From Uranotaenia lowii (taxonomy: Eukaryota; Arthropoda; Insecta; Diptera; Culicidae): DNA of 64,000 nt. Below the pieces are notes generated by a model. It saw only the letters and a program-made list of their open reading frames with translations, did not search any database and had not been told where the DNA came from. Position 1 is the stretch's first letter. Every line of letters begins with the position of its first letter. Made by a program: the position numbers and the translations under genes. Where the stretch lies: assembly GCF_029784155.1 (NCBI RefSeq), contig NC_073691.1, positions 65,416,839-65,480,838 on the forward strand. The letters run 5' to 3'. Positions 54,300 through 64,000 of this stretch are shown piece after piece.

Positions 54300-55187
54300 T
54301 AAACAAACGGGCAGAAATACTAGCTTCTAATAAATCATTATTTTCTTTGATTTGGTTAGGATTTTCAGAAAATGACGGATACAGATTTGAAGTAGAAGGT
54401 TTAGAGATTATTGTGAGCTATTGGAGAAAATGTGTATGTGCCGTGAAGCATCGCAAATCGACATCCAAAAAGGTCAATTTTTTACTACTCCAAAAACTAT
54501 TCTGAGTATTTCACATATTTTTGAATGAAAACTCGTGCGAAATGCACATTTTCAATTGCAGTTTGTTAAAAGAGTAGTCAATTAACGTTCCTTCAAAATT
54601 TGGGAAAGACCCAACAATTGGTAAGGTAGAATTTTTTATTCGAAAAAAACATAAATTTTTGCTATTTTCAATTAGGTTTCCTTCTGCAGCTGCATACAAT
54701 CAGGCGTAATATATTTAAAGCTGGAAGGCGGATTTGGATATTTGATGGTGGTTGACATGAAAAAAAAATATATCCTTGGATTACTACACCATTTAAGTTT
54801 ACTTACATAAATGCTTTTCAATTGCCATCGTTCAATGGTTATAAAATGTTTTGTATTTTTATCGAACCTCATGATCTCATTTTTTTTTGGGAAATTTCAT
54901 TGAAAATTATATTTATACAACCACTAGCCGTAGAAAATTTTAAATTAAAACTTAGCATTTTATACTGTCTTAGACTGAAACTATTTAAATTTTTATATAA
55001 CGTATTTATTAAATGTAACAACTAAACCAAATCCAATAGTTTTAGTTTAAAGTAACAACGAGAAAATAGTTCTTTTATTCAGACCAACGAGAAGCGCATA
55101 TAGTTTAATATAAAGATATGATAAAAAAAAAGATAGATTATTGGGAAAAATTAAAAGTTTAGAAAATGGACGAAAAGATTGATTCAC
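54300..55187. other. AT-rich spacer, nothing recognised
   Basis: No delimited repeat or gene could be seen. Confidence 0.4.
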
Positions 55188-55190
55188 ATG

Positions 55191-55606
55191 GGGGCTGTTC
55201 AGATACCACATGGACAGAAAACTGAGATTTTATACCCCCTTCTCCCCCTCCGTGGCCAAGCGTGGACATTTGGCAAACCCCTCCCTCCCTCCCCGGATGT
55301 CCACGTGGACAGATTTGAAATTGTTTTTTTAATCTAATTTGTAATAATTATAATTATTATTAATTTCAAAATTATCATATTTATAGCTTGCTTTCAAGTG
55401 GCTACTAGTTGCTTAAACTTAAACTGGAAAGATTTGAAATTTTAAGATTTGGATTAAAACATCTTAATATTTATTCACCTTTAGAAAATATTTTGAAAGT
55501 AAGTATGTCCACGTGGACATTACCCAAACCCCTACCCCCCACTCCGTAGACATTTCCATACCCCCTCCTCCCCCCTAAGTTGTCCAGGTGGTATCTGAAC
55601 GGCCCC
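55191..55606. mobile_element. MITE with GGGGCTGTTCAGATACCAC ends, ATG duplication
   Basis: GGGGCTGTTCAGATACCACA at the left is inverted at the right (GTGGTATCTGAACGGCCCC). It is flanked by ATG at 55188-55190 and 55607-55609. Internal 'tgtccacgtggac' palindromes and C-rich runs (cccctccctccctcccc) occur on both sides. The 416-bp element is non-coding with a 3-bp duplication. Confidence 0.8.
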
Positions 55607-56289
55607 ATGTTAGTTTTCTCTGACCGACTGACTATTTTAAAATGGAACTATCAGATAGAATTGACTCTCCTATCAGGCTAATTTATTTAAATTTACTTGA
55701 AAACAAACTCCAATTTTTCAAAGGAGTGTTTTTTTTTCAAAATCATTTGGATTTATGAAAACTTAACTCGAAGCAATGTAAAGTTGTCTATAATTTGTCG
55801 TTCACCCAGAATGTTGCTCACGCCCCAGGATGATGCAATCGAATGAAAAAAAAAAACGGTCATTCTTTTGGCGTCTTTCAGGAAGAAAAGTTCGTGCGCG
55901 AGTGGTTGAGAAACATCAATAAGTATTTCCGTCTCCGGTCATTACAATTCCTTCTTCGGTCACCACAGTATAAGATTGTCGGAAGTCTATGTTTTGTTGC
56001 CAGTCTACCAGCGGCGTTTCTAAAATGTTTATTAAAATTCACAATATATTTATTTTCTTCTTCTAAACCTCAATTAGAGCAACCTTACCAGTCGATCTTT
56101 CAATGCCTTCATAAAATTTTAATATTTTTTAATTATGAGTGGGTTTTTCTTAAGACATACACAGTCTCAGCCCATTTAGGCTTACAGACTGAATAAATAT
56201 GGACTACTTAGAGATGACATCAGTGGATCAGCGATTACCGTCTTACCACGCTAGCTACCGACTTTTACCGTTTTTAATTTATTTTTGTA

Positions 56290-57700
56290 GCGCCTCTAGA
56301 AGTGAAGTTCCTTTAGAAATTGATTTGTTGCTCACACGCACGTTTTTATTTAACCATTTATGGTTTAAAAGTAACCATTTCATTGTTTTGGCCCAAAAAC
56401 TACCAATAAGATTATTTTTTAAAGAATTTTTCCTTTTGAAATTTTAACCATTTTGTAGTGCTCAAGCATTAACCACGAAATGTAGCCGTTTGGAAATAGT
56501 CGATGAGCCTAACGAATGCTTTCTGAAAAAAAAAACCATTATTCCACGAAACTTAATCGAGTTCCCCATTAAATCCGTCATAGTGTTTCACAACGATTTT
56601 TTTTAGTTTTTAATAATTTTATTAAGGCCTAAAACTCATGAAGTTTTTTTGTGCCGATTATCCACTTTTGTTGTGTTAATAAAAGGGGGAGCCGTAATCG
56701 TCACGGCGACTCAACTGTTAGAGTTTATTATATTTTTGGGAAAAGTGTCAATTGTGCAAGGGTTCACTCTCGATGGTATCTTTCCGCCTGGGGTGATAAT
56801 GATAAAAGGTAATCGATTCTATATAAATTATTGTCATTTAAATATTCCAACCTAACAATAAACAAAATAAAATTATTTCAGGATGCCGATTAGACGATCA
56901 CGCTTGAAATTCCAAAATGAAGCACAAAAATCATCATCAAGTTAAAGGAGCCGCTTGCTACCGGTTCATCTTTTTCAGCGACATCCCACAGTGAACGACA
57001 GTTGATAAAGCATTGTACTCGCACAATTTGGATAAGTGAAATATCACGAAAAAGATAACCCGGAGTACACTCGCGGAAAATTTTAATATTTCTTTAAATA
57101 ATTTTAATTATAGACTTCCAAGGATAAAAGGTTGATATTTTGGCTTTCTTCGGATCTACAAAATGTTACCAAGGCATATAGACATGGGATCACCACTTTC
57201 GGTGGTGTCCGGTGCCGAGAATGGGTTAGTTTTTCATTTAAATTTGGAAGTGATCGTGGGTAGAAATCACTTATGCTGCTATTAAAGCTACAGGATGGTT
57301 CAGCGGCTGTTGGTTTTAGCCTGATGCTAGGTTGCATTCCTTATCATTTTATTACTTCCGCTCAAATCTTGTGATCAAATATCATCAACCAATGAATAAA
57401 ATTTACATGGCAAATACTACATATGCACTGAAATACAAGAAATAAAGTGAGCTACATATTTGGAAACCATATTTTTTCCTTAATTTTGTCGATAATTTGT
57501 AATACCTTCAATCTCGCAATATTCCAATTTGAATTACGGTTTTATAAAAACTATTTCCTAACTTCTCCACTGAACGCCCATATTTTTAAAAAATAACGAT
57601 ATTTCATAAAAAGCATAAAGCGGAAAAAGGTCTAAAATGGTTATTTTTAAACCATAAACGGTTAAATAAAAACGAGCGTGCAGTTGATATATATTGAGAT
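56290..57700. repeat. Inverted repeat (about 60 bp arms) with 1.2-kb spacer
   Basis: 'cgtttttatttaaccattta' near 56340 and the following 'tggtttaaaagtaaccatt' are inverted at 57637-57690 ('aatggttatttttaaacca', 'ggttaaataaaaacg'). Arms are about 80-85 percent alike. The spacer includes a GC-richer bit (56880-57070) but no recognisable gene. Possibly an old DNA element. Confidence 0.5.
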
Positions 57701-57764
57701 GATAGCGTAGTAAAAACAGATCGAAAAAAACTCATCTTATTTTGATTCCTGTCATTTGAGTATC

Positions 57765-57925
57765 TTTTTGTCATTCGTGACTTTAAATCAACGATGCAGT
57801 TGGTCATTGAAAAACTCATCCGGTCAACCGTGTACGATGTTTACTATTGGATTCGAACTCATGGACGTCGGCGCAGCAGGCAAGTGTTCTGACAACTATA
57901 TTATATTATATATTATAAGCCTGCC
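57765..57925 (-). mobile_element. SINE family 2 copy, decayed
   Basis: Collinear with 42225-42395: 'gtcattcgtgactttaaatc', 'gttggtcattgaaaaactca' and 'cgatgtttactattggattc' give the same body. The B-box is intact as GAGTTCGAATCC on the minus strand (about 57840-57850). The A-box end has been overwritten by a TATATTATAT run. Confidence 0.6.
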
Positions 57926-57929
57926 TTAT

Positions 57930-58555
57930 CCAAGTAACAATATCAAAAATCCACTCACGAGTAGTTTTCTGTTTTTTTTTATGTATGATTCAAACTTGTT
58001 TTTCAGTTAAAATTAACAACTTATTTTTTTTTTGAATAATATTCAAAGAAAATTTAAAAAAAATGCCCATCCGTCCGTTTTTGTACATAGTATGTGACCA
58101 CAATCTAAGAGCATTTAGTTAGTTTTTCTGTCCGGCGATCACTGTTTTATTTTTCTTTGAATTTATAACATTATATATTGTGTTATGCTCTCGAATCAAT
58201 TACTTAAAATTTCATAATTATCTGAAGTTTCAATGCTCAAATTCGAAAATATGTGCATTTGCCCCATTTTTTGAAATTGTTCTCCTGGTTTAAATTTTTT
58301 TGAGTTCACATAGTGATATTTTTTTTAGAATTATGTATGATCTCTAAAATCTTTGACATTTTTTTTTGTTGGGAACATCAATGTTCTTGCTTTATTAAGC
58401 CATTAACCGAAATGATTATTTCATACTCAACGAAGATAGGATTGGCAGATGATAGACGAAGAAACCTGAATAAAATTTAATGAATTTTTGAGAAAAAATA
58501 TTTGAGAAAAATAAAAAATTGATGATAACACTGGACAACATGGCCGTAGGAAAAG
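57930..58555. other. AT-rich spacer, nothing recognised
   Basis: No element or gene recognised. Confidence 0.4.
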
Positions 58556-58577
58556 GAAGGGGGGGGGGGGGGAGGGG
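58556..58577. repeat. Poly-G tract
   Basis: 'gaaggggggggggggggggagg'. It follows 'catggccgtagga', which also precedes the C/G-rich block at 22970, so both may derive from one repeat. The antisense frames over it (58416-58859) owe their Pro-rich part to the tract. Confidence 0.8.
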
Positions 58578-58619
58578 ATTGGATGTTGACGCCTCCTCAT
58601 GATGGTACAAAATTCCAAG

Positions 58620-61560
58620 CGAAATTCTTTTCTCTTTATTCAATATTTCAATTTCTTTTTCAAATTTTGATGAACGACCAAAATGATTCAAAAATAACAA
58701 TCTCGACTTAGAACTTAAGTGAAATCTTTCTACTAAATATAGAGGAAAATGAGGATACATGATCCCTGGGGATACTTGATTTCTCAGCAATATCTCGAAA
58801 CTAGATTGTCTCACATAGATTAAATGTTCTAGAAAAATTTTCAAATCAGAATAAAACAAAAAAAATCTTACAAAATGTGACTATATGATTTTTTTCCATT
58901 TTAAAATTTTCCCACACGAAGAAATTGCAATAATAAAATTCATTGCTATATGTCAACCGTTTTAGAATATTTAATGTGAACTTCTAAATGCCAGATTTTC
59001 AATGCAATAGTGAACTCATTTTTTCCAAAATGTATGTTATGGGTTTATTTGATCCCTCGAGTCCAAAAAGATATATTTTTCTTATGAATGGATGTTGATC
59101 ATTGCTTGGAAAGACATAATTAATATTTATCCAATGGCTAATATTCATTTCCTAACAAAAACGACTCAAAAAAGTGCTTTTATCTGAAAATTAGAAAATT
59201 GCGCTTTTAAGTATGCAACTAATGTAGGGTAGCAGACAAATTTTAGAATTCTTTTTATCTGACACTTGTGTACTGTGAAATAAAAACTAATATCGACAAA
59301 AAATTGAATGGAACTTTTATCTTTAGATTTTATATGATTTTTGCCAAAGCTTAGGGCACCCAGATGAAACCAAATTTGGAATTTCATTGACATTAGAATA
59401 AGCTCCAACCCTAAGGCAGATTGTCCAAATTTTGTCCGAATTTTGTCCCATTATTCGCTAAATCAAACAAAAATTTCAATTGAGTCATTAGAGTTATGTA
59501 TTTGGCGTAAAGTTTTTTTGAGCAAATTTTATGAAAATTAACATGAACGATTTTAAGAAGATTTAAAAATGATTTAAAAATGACTGATGTGTATTTTTTT
59601 GTGTGATTTTTAAGAATTATTTTTATATTGGAGGGTATGGATTGATAAAAAAAGACAAGATTTGCCCAGCCCGGATACTGACGAAAAAAGATCTGGAAAG
59701 CTTAGGTTAGAGTCATTCCGGATTGTGTTGATCCAAATGTGCTTATAAACCTTAAAATTCGATGTATGTGATCAGATTTCGGGTTCTTTATCCAGTTTAT
59801 TGTTTTTGAAAATCAGTTTGGATTATCATTCATTGGGAGGAAATCCTGGTTCGAATTTCGTTTTTTTATTTCAAACTTAAACTGGATACATTTTCCATAT
59901 TCGAAACTCTAAATACATTATTTCGGAATATGTTGCGGCCTCAATAGAAAATGTTATAAGGAAATTAGATTAGATTATATGAGAAAAAGTTTCTAGAGGA
60001 TAAAAAAGTAGACAAAATTTAAAGCCAGTATTGTATAACAAAATCCTTTGAAAGCAGTTATGGTTGATGGATTATTGTGTTGGTCAAATAGGAATCAGTC
60101 AGTAGAAAAAGAGTTCCTTATGGCCCTAAGCTATCATTTTAGAAAAGCATCAAGGTTGTACCAGGGCTGGTAAACAGAAAAAAAAATGAAAACAAAACGA
60201 TCGCTCAAATGTCAATTTTGTCTGATTTAATCACCGATCAGTGAGTGGGTAACATTTTTTGGGCCTTGAAAATGAAAATTGCAAAAACTTTTTTTTTAAG
60301 ACTTTAAGAAAGTTTTTCATTGAATTTTAGGATTGAAAATTTCATCAAAATGCTGCAGCAAATTTCGATTTGCCTCACCCAGGTTACAAGGAGAAGTTAA
60401 TTTCTCAATTTTACTTTAACTAAAATAAACCTTTGAAGAATGAATAATAAGTTTCAATTCCAAATAGAATGTTTTCTAACGATTGATTCGAAAAAATACG
60501 TACAACACTTTGTTTTGTGAATAACTTTTTAATGCATGGAAAATCCTGGAAAATCCTAGCAGGAGATCCAAAAACAGCTGGAAATCAAAAATTTGACCAA
60601 AATTAAGAAAATTTGGTAAGTCGTTTATGGAGTCCTGGAGCATCTAACAGTGAGCTAAAATTTGAATAAGATTGAAGATGATTGATTTCATGAAGGGAAT
60701 GTGAGAGGTTTTATCAAGCGCAATCCGAAAATTTCAATAGGGGAAGTGATAAAAAAGGTAAGTTTTTTTCTGACTTGTTCGTCTAGCTAACTAATGAATA
60801 GGCCTAACTTCATTTCAACAAGGTAAAAAGCAGTCCAAAGTTAAAATAAAAAAAACGCGGTGGTCAAATCGTGCGCAAAATATTCAGATCACTAATGGGG
60901 AGAGATTTTGAAGATTTTTTGTTAAGAACAGCTGAACGTTTTCTTTAGTGAGCACCTGCAGGTTTCCAGCCAGAAACTTCACGTGGGTCTCGCTGGTATT
61001 TTCCGGAGGTAAACAAGGTGAAAAATTTGAAAAATTTGATATCTAGTAGTTGAGAAGACTGACGATCCATGTAAGCTGCAAATCAGTCAGAGTTTCATAG
61101 CGATTTACACCATAAATGGCTTAATATACAAAGAAAACTACCTCCAGATACGAACGTTTTCCCTGCATAGCACTTCAATAGGTCCCACAAACTTTATACT
61201 CTGTTTCGTCTGTATCTGGAATAATTCCATTACACAAAAACTGTGATGGAGTGATAAAAATCGAATTATATTGCTTTTGTGTCGAAGGAAGACTATTGGC
61301 TGAATGTGCCTTACCTTTGACCAAATAATAAATTTTGAGTGATTTTGAAAGTCAAACTCCAGGAAATAGAAGATTTAATCATAGTTTAAACTAGAGATTG
61401 CGCTCGTGGTGCCTAAAAATATAAGTCGAAAATCTTCTTTATTAGACACCACCTCAAAAACCACTTGACAGAGCTTCACAAAAATTCGCTCAAGTAAACA
61501 TTGCATTACATTTCATCAATTCCTAGCCCTACATTCAATAGCTATTCACAAAAAAAGTGT
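58620..61560. other. Long AT-rich stretch, nothing recognised
   Basis: About 2.9 kb without element ends, RNA genes or exon-like sequence. A few GC-richer islands (60940-61010) are too short to interpret. Confidence 0.45.
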
Positions 61561-61564
61561 TGCA

Positions 61565-61680
61565 TTTTTTCGAATACACTCCCCATATATCCAGCAATCA
61601 TTTAATATCAAAAGAATGTTTTTTTTTTCGAATACACTCCTCATGTAGCCAGCAATAATTTTATATCAAAAGAATATGAA
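61565..61680 (+). repeat. Tandem duplication of about 57 bp
   Basis: 'tttttcgaatacactccccatatatccagcaatcatttaatatcaaaagaatg' occurs twice in a row (about 61567-61620 and 61626-61677) with a few substitutions. Confidence 0.8.
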
Positions 61681-61780
61681 GCAAAGTTAAAATTTGTGTA
61701 TTCTAGTTATCAATTTACCTTACGTTTCTAATCACTACAAAATTTGGAATTAAACTTTATGAATTTTACCAGTATTGTCG

Positions 61781-62116
61781 TCAAAGAAAGGACAACATCG
61801 ATATATTTTTTAAAAGTCTCGTAATTATCAGATACATTACATCAAAATTAGACCCAAATGAAGCGTCCGGTTTTAAGCTTTCGGCTAAGGTTAACAGGTA
61901 ACACGGACTGCACCATCTAATTGATGTTTTGCACAATTTTGTCAAAGCGAACCTTTCAAACCCAACCGAACCTACATCGGAAGTGCTTCCATTCACTGCG
62001 TTGCGCTGACCTTTTCTTCTATTTCGCCGAAATGTCAATCCTGATTGAATATTATTTAGTGCTATGCAGGCAGCAGCGGTTCTACGCAACAGATCCGGAA
62101 TGGGACTGGGCTCCAT
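61781..62116 (-). CDS. Hypothetical 111-codon reading frame
   Basis: An uninterrupted minus-strand frame in a GC-richer island (61860-62115) amid AT-rich DNA. It begins MEPSPIPDLLRRTAAA and includes a basic stretch FRRNRRKGQR, then 'LTKLCKTSIRWCSPCYLLTL'. No signal peptide, domain or catalytic motif is recognised. There are no obvious splice sites or TATA box. It may be a fragment of a mobile element or of a host gene. Confidence 0.25.
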   Translation of the reverse strand: MEPSPIPDLLRRTAAACIALNNIQSGLTFRRNRRKGQRNAVNGSTSDVGSVGFERFALTKLCKTSIRWCSPCYLLTLAESLKPDASFGSNFDVMYLIITRLLKNISMLSFL

Positions 62117-62323
62117 AGCTATAGTTAAATAACATTAATCTACAAGGTGATGTTTATTTATCTATAGAATGCATGTCCCACATTTATGATAACCTTCGAC
62201 AACTTTTTCGAGCTGGTAGAATTGTTTACAAAGTTCTCAGATTTCTTAATATTGAAATATGTATCACGAAATAATTCAAAATTTTACACCTAATATTCGT
62301 TTGACGCTAGACATTCACCGGTG

Positions 62324-63943
62324 CACAGTGTTCCAAAAAGGTCTGAAATGGAACTTTTTTCCTGGTGCTTTTGTCTTTCATTTTAGCTATTAGATGTCTT
62401 CAGAACATTTACTAGTAAGATTGTTTCCCATAACGTGAAAGTATCAAAAATTAGTCACAGCCAACTACGATAAAAATAAAAACACTAACTTTTTTGTTTG
62501 AAGAGATAGAGACCAAATTTGTTCTACAAAGTTGTAGATATCATCAAAATATGAAACTTTGCTCAAATAACAAGAGCTCTATCTCTAATCAGTGCAGAGT
62601 TATAGAGCTTTTAGTTTAAAACATACTTAAAATTCGTTTTTTATACTTAACTATTGTAAATTTTGAGCTTACATAAATATAATATTCACAACATTTATTG
62701 CGATACTCAATACGCACATTTTGCACTACATCTTAAGTCTCTACGACCTTGTCTTCCGAAGTTATCGCAATTTCAAGTTTTATTATTCCTTAATTTTAAG
62801 AATTTCTAGGGTAAAATGGGGCAAGTGGATCCATAAAATAAATACCAGATCTTGAAGTATAATTCAAGTACTACAAACTTACCCAGAAATTACTTGTCTC
62901 CACGCGCCCGTTTTTGAGAACGGTCGGCATAAATTTGTTGAATTCTTAGATTTTAACGAGAAAATAGAGTTTTATTGTCATCGTTGAAATAAAAACATGC
63001 TTAAAATTCACATAACTTTATCAGTTTTCAACTGAAATCATCAAATAGCACATCAAAACGCATTGAAATTTTATCACCTTTTCAAATTTAGTATTTAGAA
63101 AAAAATTAACAAAAAGCATTTCCAGTTAAAACCGTAAAAACGCTTTAAAAATTGTTTAAGTCTACAAACGGTATCATAAAAAATTCTCTTAAAAATACCA
63201 TTCAATAGCTCGTTTGTTGTTGCAACTTTCATTTGAAGACATCAAAACAGATAGTTCATTCCTTGGGAAGATAGGACAGAATTATTAACAATCAATCTCT
63301 ATTTTCTCGTTAAAATCTAAGAATTCAACAAATTTATGTCGACCGTACTCAAAAACGGGCGCGTGGAGACAAGTAATTTCTGGCTTAGTTTAAAGTACTT
63401 GAATTATACTTCAAGATGTGGTATTTAGTTTATGGATCCACTTGCCCCATTTTACCCTAGAAATTGGTGAAATTTAGGAAAAATAAAACTTGAAATTGCG
63501 ATAACTTCGGAAGACAAGGTCGTAGAGACTTAAGACCTTGTGCAAAATGTGCGTATTGAGTATCGCAATAAATGTTGTGAGCATCATATTTATGTAAGTT
63601 CAAAAATTTACAATAGTTAAGTACATAAAACAAATTTTAAGTATGTTTTAAACTAAAAGCTCTATAACTCTGCACTGAATAGAGATAGAGCTCTGGTTAT
63701 TTCTGCAAAGTTTCATATTTTGATGATATCTACAACTTTGTAGAACAAATTTGGTCTCTATCTCTTCAAACAAAAAAGTTAGTGTTTTTATTTTTATCGT
63801 AGTAGGCTGTGACTAATTTTTGATACTTTCACGTTATGGGAAACAATCTTACTAGTGAATGTTCTGAAGACATCTAATAGCTAAAATGAAAGACAAAAGC
63901 ACCAGGAAAAAAGTTCCATTTCAGACCCTTTTGGACCACTGTG
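62324..63943. mobile_element. Palindromic non-autonomous Transib-like element (5-bp CGGTG duplication)
   Basis: The ends are CACAGTGTTCCAAAAAGGTC and, inverted, CACAGTGGTCCAAAAGGGTC, directly flanked by CGGTG at 62319-62323 and 63944-63948. CACAGTG ends plus 5-bp GC-rich duplications are the hallmarks of Transib transposons, whose ends resemble the RAG recombination signal heptamer. The arms pair for about 640 bp each with a spacer of roughly 330 bp (about 62970-63295), so nearly the whole element is one hairpin. No transposase is encoded. Confidence 0.8.
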
Positions 63944-63959
63944 CGGTGGTGCCATCTAT

Positions 63960-64000
63960 TATCAAGCAGCGATTTTCCTGCATTCTTCTTCTTGCAGCTG
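63960..64000 (+). other. Possible splice acceptor at the window edge
   Basis: 'ttttcctgcattcttcttcttgcag' (63972-63997) is an excellent polypyrimidine tract plus CAG on the plus strand. Only three bases follow, so no exon can be tested. Confidence 0.25.

Noticed and set aside
58416..58859. 147-codon minus-strand frame with a proline-rich middle
   Set aside because: The proline run is the complement of the poly-G tract, and the flanks are AT-rich without coding signs.

Overview
The window reads as an insect genome and most likely a mosquito (Culicidae). It is AT-rich and gene-poor, with eukaryotic splice signals and no bacterial-style operon. It is packed with transposable elements, including DD37E Tc1/mariner transposases of the ITmD37E type described from mosquitoes, tRNA-derived SINEs, and many short inverted-repeat elements (MITEs) with 2-, 3-, 4-, 5- and 9-bp target duplications. 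The species assignment is inference. The element termini and duplications were read directly from the sequence.

Host gene content is very small. I can support two coding exons on the minus strand. Exon 1 (35266-35409) carries the start codon and a secretory signal peptide. A second exon (8281-8385) has a good acceptor and donor and the same phase 0. If both belong to one gene, as I infer, the intron is about 26.9 kb (8386-35265) and is filled with mobile elements. The gene would continue past the left edge. Its product is a small secreted protein that I do not recognise. To the right of exon 1 I see no convincing host coding sequence, only a GC-richer block at about 48020-49570 that could be regulatory.

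Layout, left to right. 1-520: Helitron-type tandem units (minus). 931-2194: piggyBac-like MITE. 2225-3560: inverted tandem array. 3679-4233: CCGGGCA-type element. 5018-7210: nested self-inserted MITEs with 2-bp duplications. 8281-8385: host exon. 8966-9626: intact copy of the same MITE. 9640-10060: piggyBac-MITE fragment broken by a Tc1-like fragment. 11980-12363: SINE with a 74-nt tRNA-like core. 12590-13080: repeat. 13586-14888: ITmD37E pseudogene. 17392-19348: Helitron. 19925-21330: minisatellites. 25604-26358 and 29207-30027: inverted pair of one MITE family. 28335-30500: composite repeats. 30752-31162: ITmD37E fragment. 32171-34361: ITmD37E pseudogene split by a 944-bp TA element. 35266-35500: host exon 1 and promoter region. 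37714-38240: piggyBac-like MITE. 38856-40256: non-LTR reverse transcriptase pseudogene split by a 420-bp MITE. 40873-45949: three Harbinger-like elements back to back, sharing TAA duplications. 46565-47005 and 47635-48014: more MITEs. 50215-52790: SINE and repeat cluster plus an element with a spliced reading frame. 52978-54244, 55191-55606 and 56290-57700: inverted-repeat elements. 57765-57925: SINE. 62324-63943: a long palindromic element with CACAGTG ends and 5-bp CGGTG duplications, fitting the Transib superfamily.

There is no pathway to describe. The interest lies in how the elements interrupt each other, which gives a relative order of insertion, and in several unusual architectures: self-insertion at one site, chained insertion into TAA duplications, a SINE flanked by its own inverted repeat, and RSS-like Transib ends.
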